Origin: JAHDDY01 sp964549375
Lineage (GTDB): Bacteria > Pseudomonadota > Alphaproteobacteria > Rhodobacterales > Rhodobacteraceae
Direction: 5' to 3'
Length of the DNA: 43,012 nt
NCBI GenBank assembly: GCA_964549375.1
Contig: CAZJWF010000011.1
Span: 1 to 43,012 of the forward strand
The stretch's first letter is position 1; each line of letters opens with the position of its first letter. Made by a program: the position numbers and the translations under genes. This document shows positions 25,846 to 33,521 of this stretch, piece by piece. Under the pieces are notes generated by a model. That model worked only from the letters and a program-made list of their open reading frames with translations, had not been told where the DNA came from and searched no databases.

Positions 25846-26622
25846 CTAGATCGCAAGATATTTCTCACGCAGTTCCACGTTATCCAAGACTTCCTGAGCC
25901 GATCCATCAAAGACGATTTCGCCCGTATCAAGAATGGCCGCACGATCCGCAAGTTTCAGGGCAGCGACAGCATTTTGCTCAACGATGATGGTTGTGATTC
26001 CCGCTTCTTTAATTTCACGAACGATCCGCTCAATCTCTTGAACGATCACCGGTGCGAGACCTTCGTAGGGCTCATCAAGAAGAAGCAATTTCACATCGCG
26101 CGCCATCGCCCGCGCAACAGCCAACATTTGCTGTTCGCCTCCTGACAACGTCACCGCCTCTTGTTTACGGCGTTCAGCCAAGCGTGGAAACCGCTCGTAA
26201 AGCAGTTCAATCGACCAACCCTTTGGTTCAACAATTTGCGCGAGTTCAAGATTCTGTTGAACGGTCAGGCCGGGAATGATGCGGCGATCTTCAGGGACCA
26301 GACCCACACCGGCAACCGCTGCTTCATGCGATTTCATTTCGTGTAGGGCTTTGCCATCCAACCAAACCTCGCCGGACTTCAGTTCTGGTGATCCAATCTG
26401 GGCAATGGTGCGGAGTGTTGACGTTTTACCCGCACCATTTCGGCCCAGCAAAGCCAAGACTTCGCCGCGACGAATTTTCAGACTAACGCCTTGAACGATC
26501 CAGCTTTCGCCGTAGTAGGAGTTGAGGTCTTTGGCTTCGAAGAATTCGTTCGTGCCATGAACTTGGGCACTGTCATTCCAGCCGGGGGATGCGGTTTCAG
26601 ATGTTGGGGCAGTCTGGCTCAT
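25846..26622 (-). CDS. livF: ABC transporter ATP-binding protein, LivF type
   Basis: A 258-residue ATPase of a branched-chain-amino-acid-type (HAAT) importer. It shows Walker A GRNGAGKTST, the Q-loop region VPEDRRIIPGLTVQQNL typical of LivF, the signature TLSGGEQQMLAVARA, Walker B LLLLDEPYEGLAP and a late switch region VEQNAVAALKLADR in place of the usual H-loop, as is normal for LivF. The N-terminal 25 residues are extra compared with E. coli LivF. Its ATG overlaps the end of livG by four bases. It is the last gene of the operon. Confidence 0.93.
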   Translation of the reverse strand: MSQTAPTSETASPGWNDSAQVHGTNEFFEAKDLNSYYGESWIVQGVSLKIRRGEVLALLGRNGAGKTSTLRTIAQIGSPELKSGEVWLDGKALHEMKSHEAAVAGVGLVPEDRRIIPGLTVQQNLELAQIVEPKGWSIELLYERFPRLAERRKQEAVTLSGGEQQMLAVARAMARDVKLLLLDEPYEGLAPVIVQEIERIVREIKEAGITTIIVEQNAVAALKLADRAAILDTGEIVFDGSAQEVLDNVELREKYLAI

Positions 26623-27380
26623 GCTACGGCTTCCTCACCGAGATACGCCTCTTTCACGCGAGGATCGGTTTTAATATTTTCGGGCACGTCTTCCGCAATG
26701 ACCGCACCCTGAGCCAAGACGGCAATTTTGTCGGCCAAGGAGAAGACAACATGCATGTCGTGTTCAATAATGATTTTGGTGATCCCGCGCGATTTGCCGA
26801 TGCGCTTGAGCAGATCGATGGTCGCGTTTGTATCTGCGCGCGACATGCCAGCCGTTGGTTCATCTAGCAGCAAGAGTTTTGGGTCTTGTGAAAGACACAT
26901 CGCCATTTCAAGACGCCGCTTGTCACCGCGCGAGAGCGAGGAGGCGATGACGTCTTTTTTACTGTCCAGACCGATCTCTTCGAGAACGCCCATCGCGTGA
27001 TCGCGGATCTCGGCTTCGCTGTCGACGCGCGGCCACCAGTTGACTTTGAAGGAACCGTCCCGGTTCGCGAAGGTCGGGATCAGGACGTTCTCAAGAACGG
27101 TCAGCTCGGTGAAGATTTCCGGCGTCTGGAAAACACGCGATACCCCCGCCTGATTGATTTCGTGCGGCGTGATGCCGAGCAACGACTTACCGTCAAACAT
27201 CACGGTGCCGGTATCGGGCGCCAACCGGCCAACGAAACAGTTCAACAGCGTTGATTTGCCGGCACCGTTCGGGCCGATGATCGCGTGAACGTCGCCCTGC
27301 TCGACGGACAGGTTCACATCGTTAAGTGCCTGCAAACCGCCAAAGCGTTTGTTGACATTGCGGACTTGAAGAATAGCCAT
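26619..27380 (-). CDS. livG: ABC transporter ATP-binding protein, LivG type
   Basis: A 253-residue ATPase, partner of LivF in the same importer. It carries Walker A GPNGAGKSTLLN, the LivG-type ISRVFQTPEIFTELTVLENV-like stretch (here VSRVFQTPEIF), the signature SLSRGDKRRLEMAMCL, Walker B LLLLDEPTAGMS and the H-loop IIEHDMHVVFSLAD. It lies 9 bases after the livM stop and overlaps livF. The signature reads LSRGD in place of the usual LSGGx, a change seen in some ATPases of this group. Confidence 0.93.
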   Translation of the reverse strand: MAILQVRNVNKRFGGLQALNDVNLSVEQGDVHAIIGPNGAGKSTLLNCFVGRLAPDTGTVMFDGKSLLGITPHEINQAGVSRVFQTPEIFTELTVLENVLIPTFANRDGSFKVNWWPRVDSEAEIRDHAMGVLEEIGLDSKKDVIASSLSRGDKRRLEMAMCLSQDPKLLLLDEPTAGMSRADTNATIDLLKRIGKSRGITKIIIEHDMHVVFSLADKIAVLAQGAVIAEDVPENIKTDPRVKEAYLGEEAVA

Positions 27381-27389
27381 CCCTGCCCC

Positions 27390-28583
27390 CTACTCCGCTG
27401 CTGTTACGGAAGGATCGGGCTTGCGCCGGTTTCGACCCGTGAAGAAATCAAATATTCCCCGGAAGACCGAGACGATCCCGCCGGGGAAGAAAATCACGAC
27501 AAGCATAAAGATCAGCCCGAGAGTCAGATGCCAACCCTTCCCAACGAAAAGGGCGATGACACTAACGATACCATCGGCAACACCCTGCGGCAAAAACTCA
27601 AACCATCCCGTAAGAACGGCCTCGTTAATTTTGGAGAGAATGTTTTCCATGTACTTGATGAAACCCGCGCCCAAGATCGGCCCGATCAACGTACCGACGC
27701 CGCCGAGAATAGTCATCAGAACGACTTCACCGGATGCGGTCCAGAACATGCGCTCCGGACCAGCTTGCGTATCCATCGCGACCAGCAGGCCACCGGCGAG
27801 ACCAGCGTACATGCCAGAGATGACAAACGCCGCCAGCGTATAAGGCCGCGTGTTGAGGCCCGTATAGTTCATCCGCTGTTGATTGGACTTTACTGCGCGC
27901 AGCATCATGCCGAAGGGGGAGCGGAAAATCCGGATCGACAGGTAGAAGACGATCAACATGCAGATGCCCGCAATGTAATAACCGGCATTAAAATTGAAGG
28001 CCCAGTCCCCGTATTCCCAGATATACGACTCCCGCATGGTCAAGCCGAAGAGATTGGCTTGGGGATTTTCCCCCTCAGCAAGCGCGGCATCAAGAATGCG
28101 CGGATCGCTGATCTTAGGCTGCAATCCAGTCTCCCCACCCGTAATCGGGGTCAGCACCGAATAGGCAAGCGCGAAGGACATCTCAGCGAAGGCCAGCGTC
28201 AAGATCGAGAAGTAGATGCCTGAGCGCCGCAGGGAAATATATCCCACCACAAGGCTGAACAGCCCCGCGACGATGACGGACAGGATGATCGCCGGGATGA
28301 CGTTCATCGTCAGCAGCTTCATCATCCAGATCGCGGCGTAAGAGCCGACGCCCAGAAAGGCGGCGTGTCCGAATGAAAGGTAGCCCGTTAGACCGAACAG
28401 GATGTTGAAACCGATTGCGAAGATCCCGAAGATGACAAATCGCTGCATCAGGTCAGGATAACCTGCGTTAAATTGCGCGAGGTTGGAGCTCTCGGGGAAC
28501 GGATTGAGCAGGATCGGTGCCAGAAGAACCAGTGCCGTCACAAATAGAAACAGCACGGTGTCGCTTATTTTAAGTCCAAACAC
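27390..28583 (-). CDS. livM: branched-chain amino acid-type ABC transporter permease, LivM type
   Basis: A 397-residue inner-membrane permease with eight to ten helices. LivM family signs are IGFNILFGLTGYLSFGHAAFLGVGSYAA and the later YTLAAFVISGMYAGLAGGLLV and LGGVGTLIGPILGAGFI, which form the coupling interface with the ATPases. A loop of about 70 residues (roughly 135-205, with GGETGLQPKISD) is larger than in E. coli LivM. It starts four bases after livH ends. Confidence 0.92.
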   Translation of the reverse strand: MFGLKISDTVLFLFVTALVLLAPILLNPFPESSNLAQFNAGYPDLMQRFVIFGIFAIGFNILFGLTGYLSFGHAAFLGVGSYAAIWMMKLLTMNVIPAIILSVIVAGLFSLVVGYISLRRSGIYFSILTLAFAEMSFALAYSVLTPITGGETGLQPKISDPRILDAALAEGENPQANLFGLTMRESYIWEYGDWAFNFNAGYYIAGICMLIVFYLSIRIFRSPFGMMLRAVKSNQQRMNYTGLNTRPYTLAAFVISGMYAGLAGGLLVAMDTQAGPERMFWTASGEVVLMTILGGVGTLIGPILGAGFIKYMENILSKINEAVLTGWFEFLPQGVADGIVSVIALFVGKGWHLTLGLIFMLVVIFFPGGIVSVFRGIFDFFTGRNRRKPDPSVTAAE

Positions 28584-28587
28584 GGGA

Positions 28588-29619
28588 TCAGTCCTCCATC
28601 ACACCACGGCGACCCATCAGGCCGCGAGGACGCGTCAGCAAAATAATGATCGCCACCAGATAAATGATGACCTGGTTGATGCCGGGCAGATACTCGATGA
28701 CCTCGGTCATGGATGCAAAACTCTGCAAGATACCAAGCAGGAATCCCGACAGGACAGCGCCAGGGAGACTGCCCATTCCGCCCACAACCACGACGACGAA
28801 GCTCAGGACGAGAAAGTCCATTCCCATGTGATAATTGGGTGCGTTGATCGGCGCGTACATGACCCCCGCGAGCCCAGCAACACAGGCTGCTATTGCGAAC
28901 ATGAGAGTGAAGCGGCGATCAATATCAATTCCTAGAAGGCCGACGGTCTCGCGATCAGCCATCCCCGCTCGGATTACCATTCCGAACGTCGTGAACCGCA
29001 GAAAGGCGAAAACTGCTCCAATAATCAACAGCGCAAACGCGAAGTATATCAAGCGCCAGTACGGGTAGATAATTGTATTGGGATCAAAACCGAAAAACGT
29101 CCCAAGATCGAGCGATCCGGTAAAGGCATCTGGTGCCGCTGTCTGAATCGGGTTGGCGCCGAAAAAGTGTTTGACGATCTCCTGAAGTACAATGGCGAGA
29201 CCAAAGGTGACGAGGATCTGATCGGCGTGCGGACGCTTATAAAAGTGCTTGATGAGGCCCCGCTCCATCGCAAAACCGACAAAGAGCATCACGGGAATGG
29301 AAAACAGCAAAGCCAGCGGCACCGACCAGTCGATCAACGTCCCACCAAACTCCGGGCCGAAAATGTCATGGAGATAGGGGATATCAACTTTCAGCGGATT
29401 TCCGAGAAAATCAGTGCGTGTTTCGTCAACAACCTGATGCGACAAGTTCAGCAGTCGCTGCACCACCACGGCGCAAAACGCACCGATCATAAACAAGGCA
29501 CCGTGTGCGAAGTTCACGACGCCAAGCGTTCCAAAAATCAGCGTCAGACCCAACGCGATCAGAGCATAGGCCGAGCCCTTGTCTAACCCGTTGAGCAGTT
29601 GCAGTAAGATGGCTTCCAT
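28588..29619 (-). CDS. livH: branched-chain amino acid-type ABC transporter permease, LivH type
   Basis: A 343-residue inner-membrane permease with eight or so helices, partner of LivM. The start LNGLDKGSAYALIALGLTLIFGTLGVVNFAHGALFMIGAF is a strong family mark, followed by the cytoplasmic coupling segment GVMYAPINAPNYHMGMDFLVLSF and GGMGSLPGAVLSGFLLG. An insertion of about 40 residues near 50-90 (ETRTDFLGNPLKVDIPYLHD) is not present in short LivH proteins. It follows the binding-protein gene after a 105-base gap that contains a terminator-like hairpin. Confidence 0.92.
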   Translation of the reverse strand: MEAILLQLLNGLDKGSAYALIALGLTLIFGTLGVVNFAHGALFMIGAFCAVVVQRLLNLSHQVVDETRTDFLGNPLKVDIPYLHDIFGPEFGGTLIDWSVPLALLFSIPVMLFVGFAMERGLIKHFYKRPHADQILVTFGLAIVLQEIVKHFFGANPIQTAAPDAFTGSLDLGTFFGFDPNTIIYPYWRLIYFAFALLIIGAVFAFLRFTTFGMVIRAGMADRETVGLLGIDIDRRFTLMFAIAACVAGLAGVMYAPINAPNYHMGMDFLVLSFVVVVVGGMGSLPGAVLSGFLLGILQSFASMTEVIEYLPGINQVIIYLVAIIILLTRPRGLMGRRGVMED

Positions 29620-29670
29620 GGTCCCCGCCCTGCATCTATTTTTTTGAAATCCACGTTGAGCGTAGACCGT

Positions 29671-29705
29671 TTAGAAAAGCGGGCAGCCCGAAAGCTGCCC
29701 GCCTC
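29671..29705 (-). terminator. terminator-like hairpin between binding-protein and permease genes
   Basis: A perfect 9-bp GC-rich stem, GCGGGCAGC / GCTGCCCGC, with a 6-base loop is followed on the minus strand by TTTTCT. It lies just after the binding-protein gene. In importer operons such elements usually cause partial termination so that the binding protein is made in excess over the permease, which is the likely purpose here. Confidence 0.82.
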
Positions 29706-29724
29706 TATTAGGTTGATCAGAGGA

Positions 29725-31086
29725 TCAAGCGCCGGTGTTACAGGAACCCAGTGAAGCTGCCTCACCGCCCATCTGTGGGTGATCAGGCTGATACATCACT
29801 TGTTCGACTGGTGTAACTTCAACAACTTCGAGCAAGTCGAATTGTGAGTCTGGGTTTTCTTTACCCTTCACAACCAGAACGTCCTTGAAGCACTGGTGGT
29901 CCTCACCGCGGTAAAGGGTCTTACCGTTTCCGAGACCATCGAACTCGAAGTCTTCAAGGGCTGCAACAACGCCACATGGGTTGAAGGTGCCAGCGCGCTC
30001 ACATGCATCTGCATAAAGCAGGGTCTGAACGTACGTGGTGTGCGCCGCTTGCGATGGCGGGAAGCCATACTCTTCGCCGAAGGACTTGACGAAGGCTTTC
30101 GATCCATCGTCGGTTAGCGACCAGTGCCAGTTTGTCGAACCGAAGATGCCCTTAACGTTTGCGCCAGCACCCTTCGCCATCAGACGCGAGTAAAGCGGAA
30201 CGATGATTTCGAAGTTCTTGCCGTTCACTTCCTTGTCGCGCAGGCCAAACTGAACCGCGTTTGTCAGCGAGTTGATCATGTTGCCGCCGTAGTGGTTCAG
30301 AACCAGAACGTCAGCGTCGGATTGCAGAACCGGCGCGATGTAAGCGGAGAAGTCCGTTTCCTTGAGCGGAGTTTTGACCGTGTTGACGGTCTCCCAACCC
30401 ATGGATTCGGTTGCCTGGGTCACGGCTTCCTCGGTCGTGTAACCCCAGTTGTAGTCAGCCGTTAGGTGATAAGCCTTACGGTCTTTACCGTAGGCACCGC
30501 CCAACACTGGTGCGAGTGCAGCACCGGACATGTAAGAGTTGAAGAAGTGACGGAAGCCGTTGGCTTTCCTGTCTTTACCGGTGGTGTCGTTCGAGTGGGT
30601 CAGGCCTGCCATGAAGATGATGCCAGCTTCCTGACACAGAGCCTGCACGGCCACGGCAACACCGGAGGACGAGCCGCCCGTCACCATGATGACGCCGTCT
30701 TTCTCGATCATCGACTTTGCCGACGCGCGAGCAGCATCTGATTTTGTCTGAGTGTCGCCTGTTACGTACTCGACTTTTTTTCCAAGGATGCCGCTACCGG
30801 TCAGCGCTTTGGAAGAGAACGTGTTCATCATACCGCCGTCGCCTTCACCATTGAGGTGCTTGACGGCCAGTTTGTAGGCGCGCAGTTCGTCCGAACCCTC
30901 ATCGGCATAAGGACCGGATTGGGGAACGTTGAAACCAAGCGTGACAGCGCTGCCTTTCGGCGCGTTCAAATAGCCGTGGTCGTCCGCCCACACATGTCCG
31001 TTGAAGAACATGGGCGCGGCAAAACCAGCAGCTGCTGATCCTTTCAGCACGCTGCGGCGGTCGAGTTTAGATTTTATGAGGCTCAT
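29725..31086 (-). CDS. ABC transporter substrate-binding protein (branched-chain amino acid type), Tat-like signal
   Basis: A 453-residue periplasmic binding protein of the LivJ/UrtA-type (Peripla_BP_6) group. The N-terminus has DRRSVLKG followed by a hydrophobic stretch and an AWADD-like cleavage area, so it may be exported by the Tat route as a folded protein. The mature part begins GSAVTLGFNVPQSGPYADEG, and GGSSSGVAVAVQALCQEAGIIFMAG marks the hinge-side ligand region. It is longer than E. coli LivJ (about 370). It is the first gene of the importer operon and is divergent from an XRE regulator. The ligand cannot be told from sequence; amino acids, amides or short carboxylates are possible. 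Confidence 0.88.
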   Translation of the reverse strand: MSLIKSKLDRRSVLKGSAAAGFAAPMFFNGHVWADDHGYLNAPKGSAVTLGFNVPQSGPYADEGSDELRAYKLAVKHLNGEGDGGMMNTFSSKALTGSGILGKKVEYVTGDTQTKSDAARASAKSMIEKDGVIMVTGGSSSGVAVAVQALCQEAGIIFMAGLTHSNDTTGKDRKANGFRHFFNSYMSGAALAPVLGGAYGKDRKAYHLTADYNWGYTTEEAVTQATESMGWETVNTVKTPLKETDFSAYIAPVLQSDADVLVLNHYGGNMINSLTNAVQFGLRDKEVNGKNFEIIVPLYSRLMAKGAGANVKGIFGSTNWHWSLTDDGSKAFVKSFGEEYGFPPSQAAHTTYVQTLLYADACERAGTFNPCGVVAALEDFEFDGLGNGKTLYRGEDHQCFKDVLVVKGKENPDSQFDLLEVVEVTPVEQVMYQPDHPQMGGEAASLGSCNTGA

Positions 31087-31307
31087 GGTCTTTTATCCTC
31101 CCGAAGACTTCATGTGTACCCGATGCGCAATGATAACGCCGTAGCGCGACGAGCACATCAAGCGTTCAGTTACCGCAAGTTTGTCAAACTTGCAATAACC
31201 TATTGTAACTTCACGCTATTTTTGTAAAAAATTAACGCGCATTAAAGTGATTTCCGTCAATTTTTTACTTCTCCTGAGAAATGGACAGGTTAACAAGGGG
31301 TTACGAC
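31087..31307. promoter_or_regulatory. divergent regulatory region of the importer and the XRE regulator
   Basis: These 221 bases lie between the importer binding-protein gene (minus) and the XRE regulator gene (plus). The region is AT-rich in its right half and holds two adjacent dyads: GCAAGTTTG / CAAACTTGC with a one-base centre at 31175-31193, and TTGCAATA / TATTGTAA with a 3-base centre at 31190-31208 (one mismatch). Both sit where a regulator could control either promoter. Confidence 0.6.
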
Positions 31308-32867
31308 ATGCCCGATACGCCAATCGGCCACATCGTCAGAAACGCTAGATTGAAAATGGGCATGACCCAAACCGCGCTCGCTAGCGCGATGGGCGTATCC
31401 GTCTCCTATATCAACCTCGTCGAGCATGATCGGCGTCGGTTAAAGGGACAGAGGTTACGCGATATTTCCACTGTTCTCGAAATTGATTCGGGAGCGTTGG
31501 ATGGCGAGTCCGAACGCAAGTTGCTGGCGGAACTGGAGCAAGTTTCATCTGACCCGGCCGTTGCTAGCTTATCCCTTGATCACAGCGAATGCCGGACACT
31601 TATCGCACGGCACGAGAACTGGGCGCGGGCGTTGATTGCCTTGCACCGGGCAGGACAGCGGGACCAAGGATTGATTGCCGCGTTTTCAGATCGCCTCAAT
31701 CATGATCCGGTCTTGAGCGAATCTATTCATGAGATGCTCAACGCCTCAACGGCCATTCGGTCGGTCACGACCATCTACGGTGATGGAGGCGACATTCCGC
31801 CAGATCAACGAGACCGGTTCGATGGCATCCTATCTGAAGAAGCAACGCGCCTCGCGACCGTCGCCCAGTCTCTTGCGGGGTTTTTCGAACGTAACGCGCA
31901 GCCGGGGACTTCACTGACCGCGCCAGAGGAAGTCGACGAATTTCTGTTCGAACATCAAAATTATTTTGAGCAGATAGAAGAGGCTATCGACACACTCCGG
32001 ATCTCGATGAAGATTGGCGGGTCGCTCATGACCCATGAACTAGAAGAAAAGCTGAGCTCGCTGGGGATTGAGTTGCAACGTGTGCCAATCGATGAGCTAC
32101 CCAAGGGCGCACATCGAGTCACGCATTTCAGTGGCACCACTCTGACATTGGCAACAGGCGTTTCGCGCGCAACCGAACGGTTTGAACTTGCACGGCATAT
32201 CGCCCAAGCAGCAATCCCGGATGTCATCGAGGCGCAAATCAAGAGTGCAGGTGGTCTGACGAGCGATGAGGCACGCGATCGGGCTCGGCGGAACCTGTTT
32301 GCGTATGCAGCGGCTGCGCTATTGATGCCTTACGAAAGTTTCCACGAGTCCGCCGAGAGACTCAGATACGATATTGATACGCTCGCGATGGTATTTGATA
32401 CGTCGCCGGAACAACTTTGCCACCGGTTTACAAGCCTGCGCCGCCCTGGCTCAGAGGGCGTTCCCTTTGCCTTTCTTCGGGCGAATGCAGCCGGGTATCT
32501 GACAAAGCGGTTTCCTCTGCCGCGTCTGCCAATTCCGCGCTTTGGCGGCGCGTGTCCACTATGGGCTGTTTATGCGGCCATGCAAACGCCCGACGTCCGG
32601 CACCGACAACTCGCAGAGTTTCCAAACGGGGATCGCTTTTTCATTCTTGCCCGCGCAACCCGACCTGCCCCCAGCGGATTTGGCCAGACCCTACCCAGTT
32701 ATGCGTTGATGTTGGCATGTGATGCGCTGAATGCGGATCGGCTTGTGTACTCCGACGGTCTGGATTTATCTTCCGCCGCCAAAGCCGAACCCGTCGGCCC
32801 AACCTGCCTACTTTGCCCACGCGAAGGATGTAGTCACCGACAGGAACCGTCTGTGAGAGTGCCTTGA
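31308..32867 (+). CDS. XRE family regulator of the RamB/ScfR type with degenerate IrrE-like domain
   Basis: A 519-residue transcriptional regulator. It has an N-terminal Cro/C1 helix-turn-helix (about 5-60, MTQTALASAMGVSVSYINLVEHDRR), a long helical middle, an IrrE/ImmA-like region (about 265-345) and a DUF2083-like C-terminal part ending in the cysteine cluster CLLCPREGC. In active ImmA-type peptidases this region has HExxH; here it reads ARHIAQ, so peptidase activity is not expected. Relatives (RamB, ScfR) control acetate, propionate and short-chain acyl metabolism, often sensing acyl-CoA. The frame starts at 31281, but the ATG at 31308 with AAGGGG eight bases upstream is preferred. It is divergent from the importer and precedes a response regulator. 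Confidence 0.88.
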   Translation: MPDTPIGHIVRNARLKMGMTQTALASAMGVSVSYINLVEHDRRRLKGQRLRDISTVLEIDSGALDGESERKLLAELEQVSSDPAVASLSLDHSECRTLIARHENWARALIALHRAGQRDQGLIAAFSDRLNHDPVLSESIHEMLNASTAIRSVTTIYGDGGDIPPDQRDRFDGILSEEATRLATVAQSLAGFFERNAQPGTSLTAPEEVDEFLFEHQNYFEQIEEAIDTLRISMKIGGSLMTHELEEKLSSLGIELQRVPIDELPKGAHRVTHFSGTTLTLATGVSRATERFELARHIAQAAIPDVIEAQIKSAGGLTSDEARDRARRNLFAYAAAALLMPYESFHESAERLRYDIDTLAMVFDTSPEQLCHRFTSLRRPGSEGVPFAFLRANAAGYLTKRFPLPRLPIPRFGGACPLWAVYAAMQTPDVRHRQLAEFPNGDRFFILARATRPAPSGFGQTLPSYALMLACDALNADRLVYSDGLDLSSAAKAEPVGPTCLLCPREGCSHRQEPSVRVP

Positions 32868-32926
32868 GAGGTTTGACTTCTAGCGATGAACTCGCGAACC
32901 TCGCGGCAAGAAGAAATGGAGAGACC

Positions 32927-33298
32927 GTGTCTATTAAGGTTTTGGTCGCAGAAGATGAGCAAAACATAGCGGAATCGCTGCGGTTTATTCTGGAGCGTGC
33001 AGACTGCCATGTGCGTCATGCAAGTGATGGCGAGCAAGCGCTGCAGGCGGTTCGCTCGGAACGCCCCGACGTGATGATCCTTGATGTCATGTTGCCATCG
33101 CTCAATGGCTTTGATGTGCTCAAGACCATTCGCGCCGATGAAAGTTTGCAGCAAATTCCTGTTCTCATTCTCACGGCGAAAGGCCAGCTACAGGACAGGA
33201 AAACAGCCGATGACTTGGGGGCTGATGCTTTCATTACGAAGCCATTTGCCAACGCGGAAATCGTGAGCGAAGTGCTGCGCCTTGGGTCGGGTCACTAG
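32927..33298 (+). CDS. receiver-only response regulator
   Basis: A 123-residue single-domain receiver. The acidic pocket is E9-D10, the phosphorylation site is Asp53 in ILDVMLP, the switch Thr is in LTAKG and the conserved Lys is in ITKPF. It has no output domain, so it must act by protein contact or pass phosphate on. The frame extends back to 32864, but the GTG at 32927 has GGAGAG about six bases upstream and starts exactly at the receiver fold. It overlaps neither neighbour; the next gene starts one base after its stop. It is probably the target of the sensor kinase at 33522. Confidence 0.9.
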   Translation: MSIKVLVAEDEQNIAESLRFILERADCHVRHASDGEQALQAVRSERPDVMILDVMLPSLNGFDVLKTIRADESLQQIPVLILTAKGQLQDRKTADDLGADAFITKPFANAEIVSEVLRLGSGH

Positions 33299-33299
33299 A

Positions 33300-33521
33300 A
33301 TGCCGTCGCTGCCCTCCCGTCGTTTGCACGACATGGCCATCGTTGCGCCCATCCTCGGATTTGTTTTGCTGACCCCTCCGATCATCGGTTTTTTTGCAAC
33401 TGAGGGGACCCTGTTCGGGGCGCCCACAATCCTGATCTATCTTTTTGTCGTCTGGCTCGGTTTGATCCTTGTGGCGGCGATTTTATCTCGCCGACTCGCC
33501 CGATCTGAAAAGCAGGGCTGA
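33300..33521 (+). CDS. small two-helix membrane protein
   Basis: A 73-residue protein with two hydrophobic segments (about 12-34 and 40-62) and a basic end. Its ATG at 33300 is one base after the response-regulator stop, and its stop codon is directly followed by the kinase start, so it is tightly packed into the operon. Small membrane proteins are common just upstream of sodium:solute symporter genes and symporter-like kinases (compare DUF485/DUF4212 types), which suggests a partner role. Family membership could not be decided. Confidence 0.65.
   Translation: MPSLPSRRLHDMAIVAPILGFVLLTPPIIGFFATEGTLFGAPTILIYLFVVWLGLILVAAILSRRLARSEKQG

Noticed and set aside
27285..28223. A 312-codon plus-strand frame opposite livG/livM
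   Set aside because: Opposite clear permease and ATPase motifs; its composition (His, Arg, Asp-rich, no hydrophobic core) is that of an antisense shadow.
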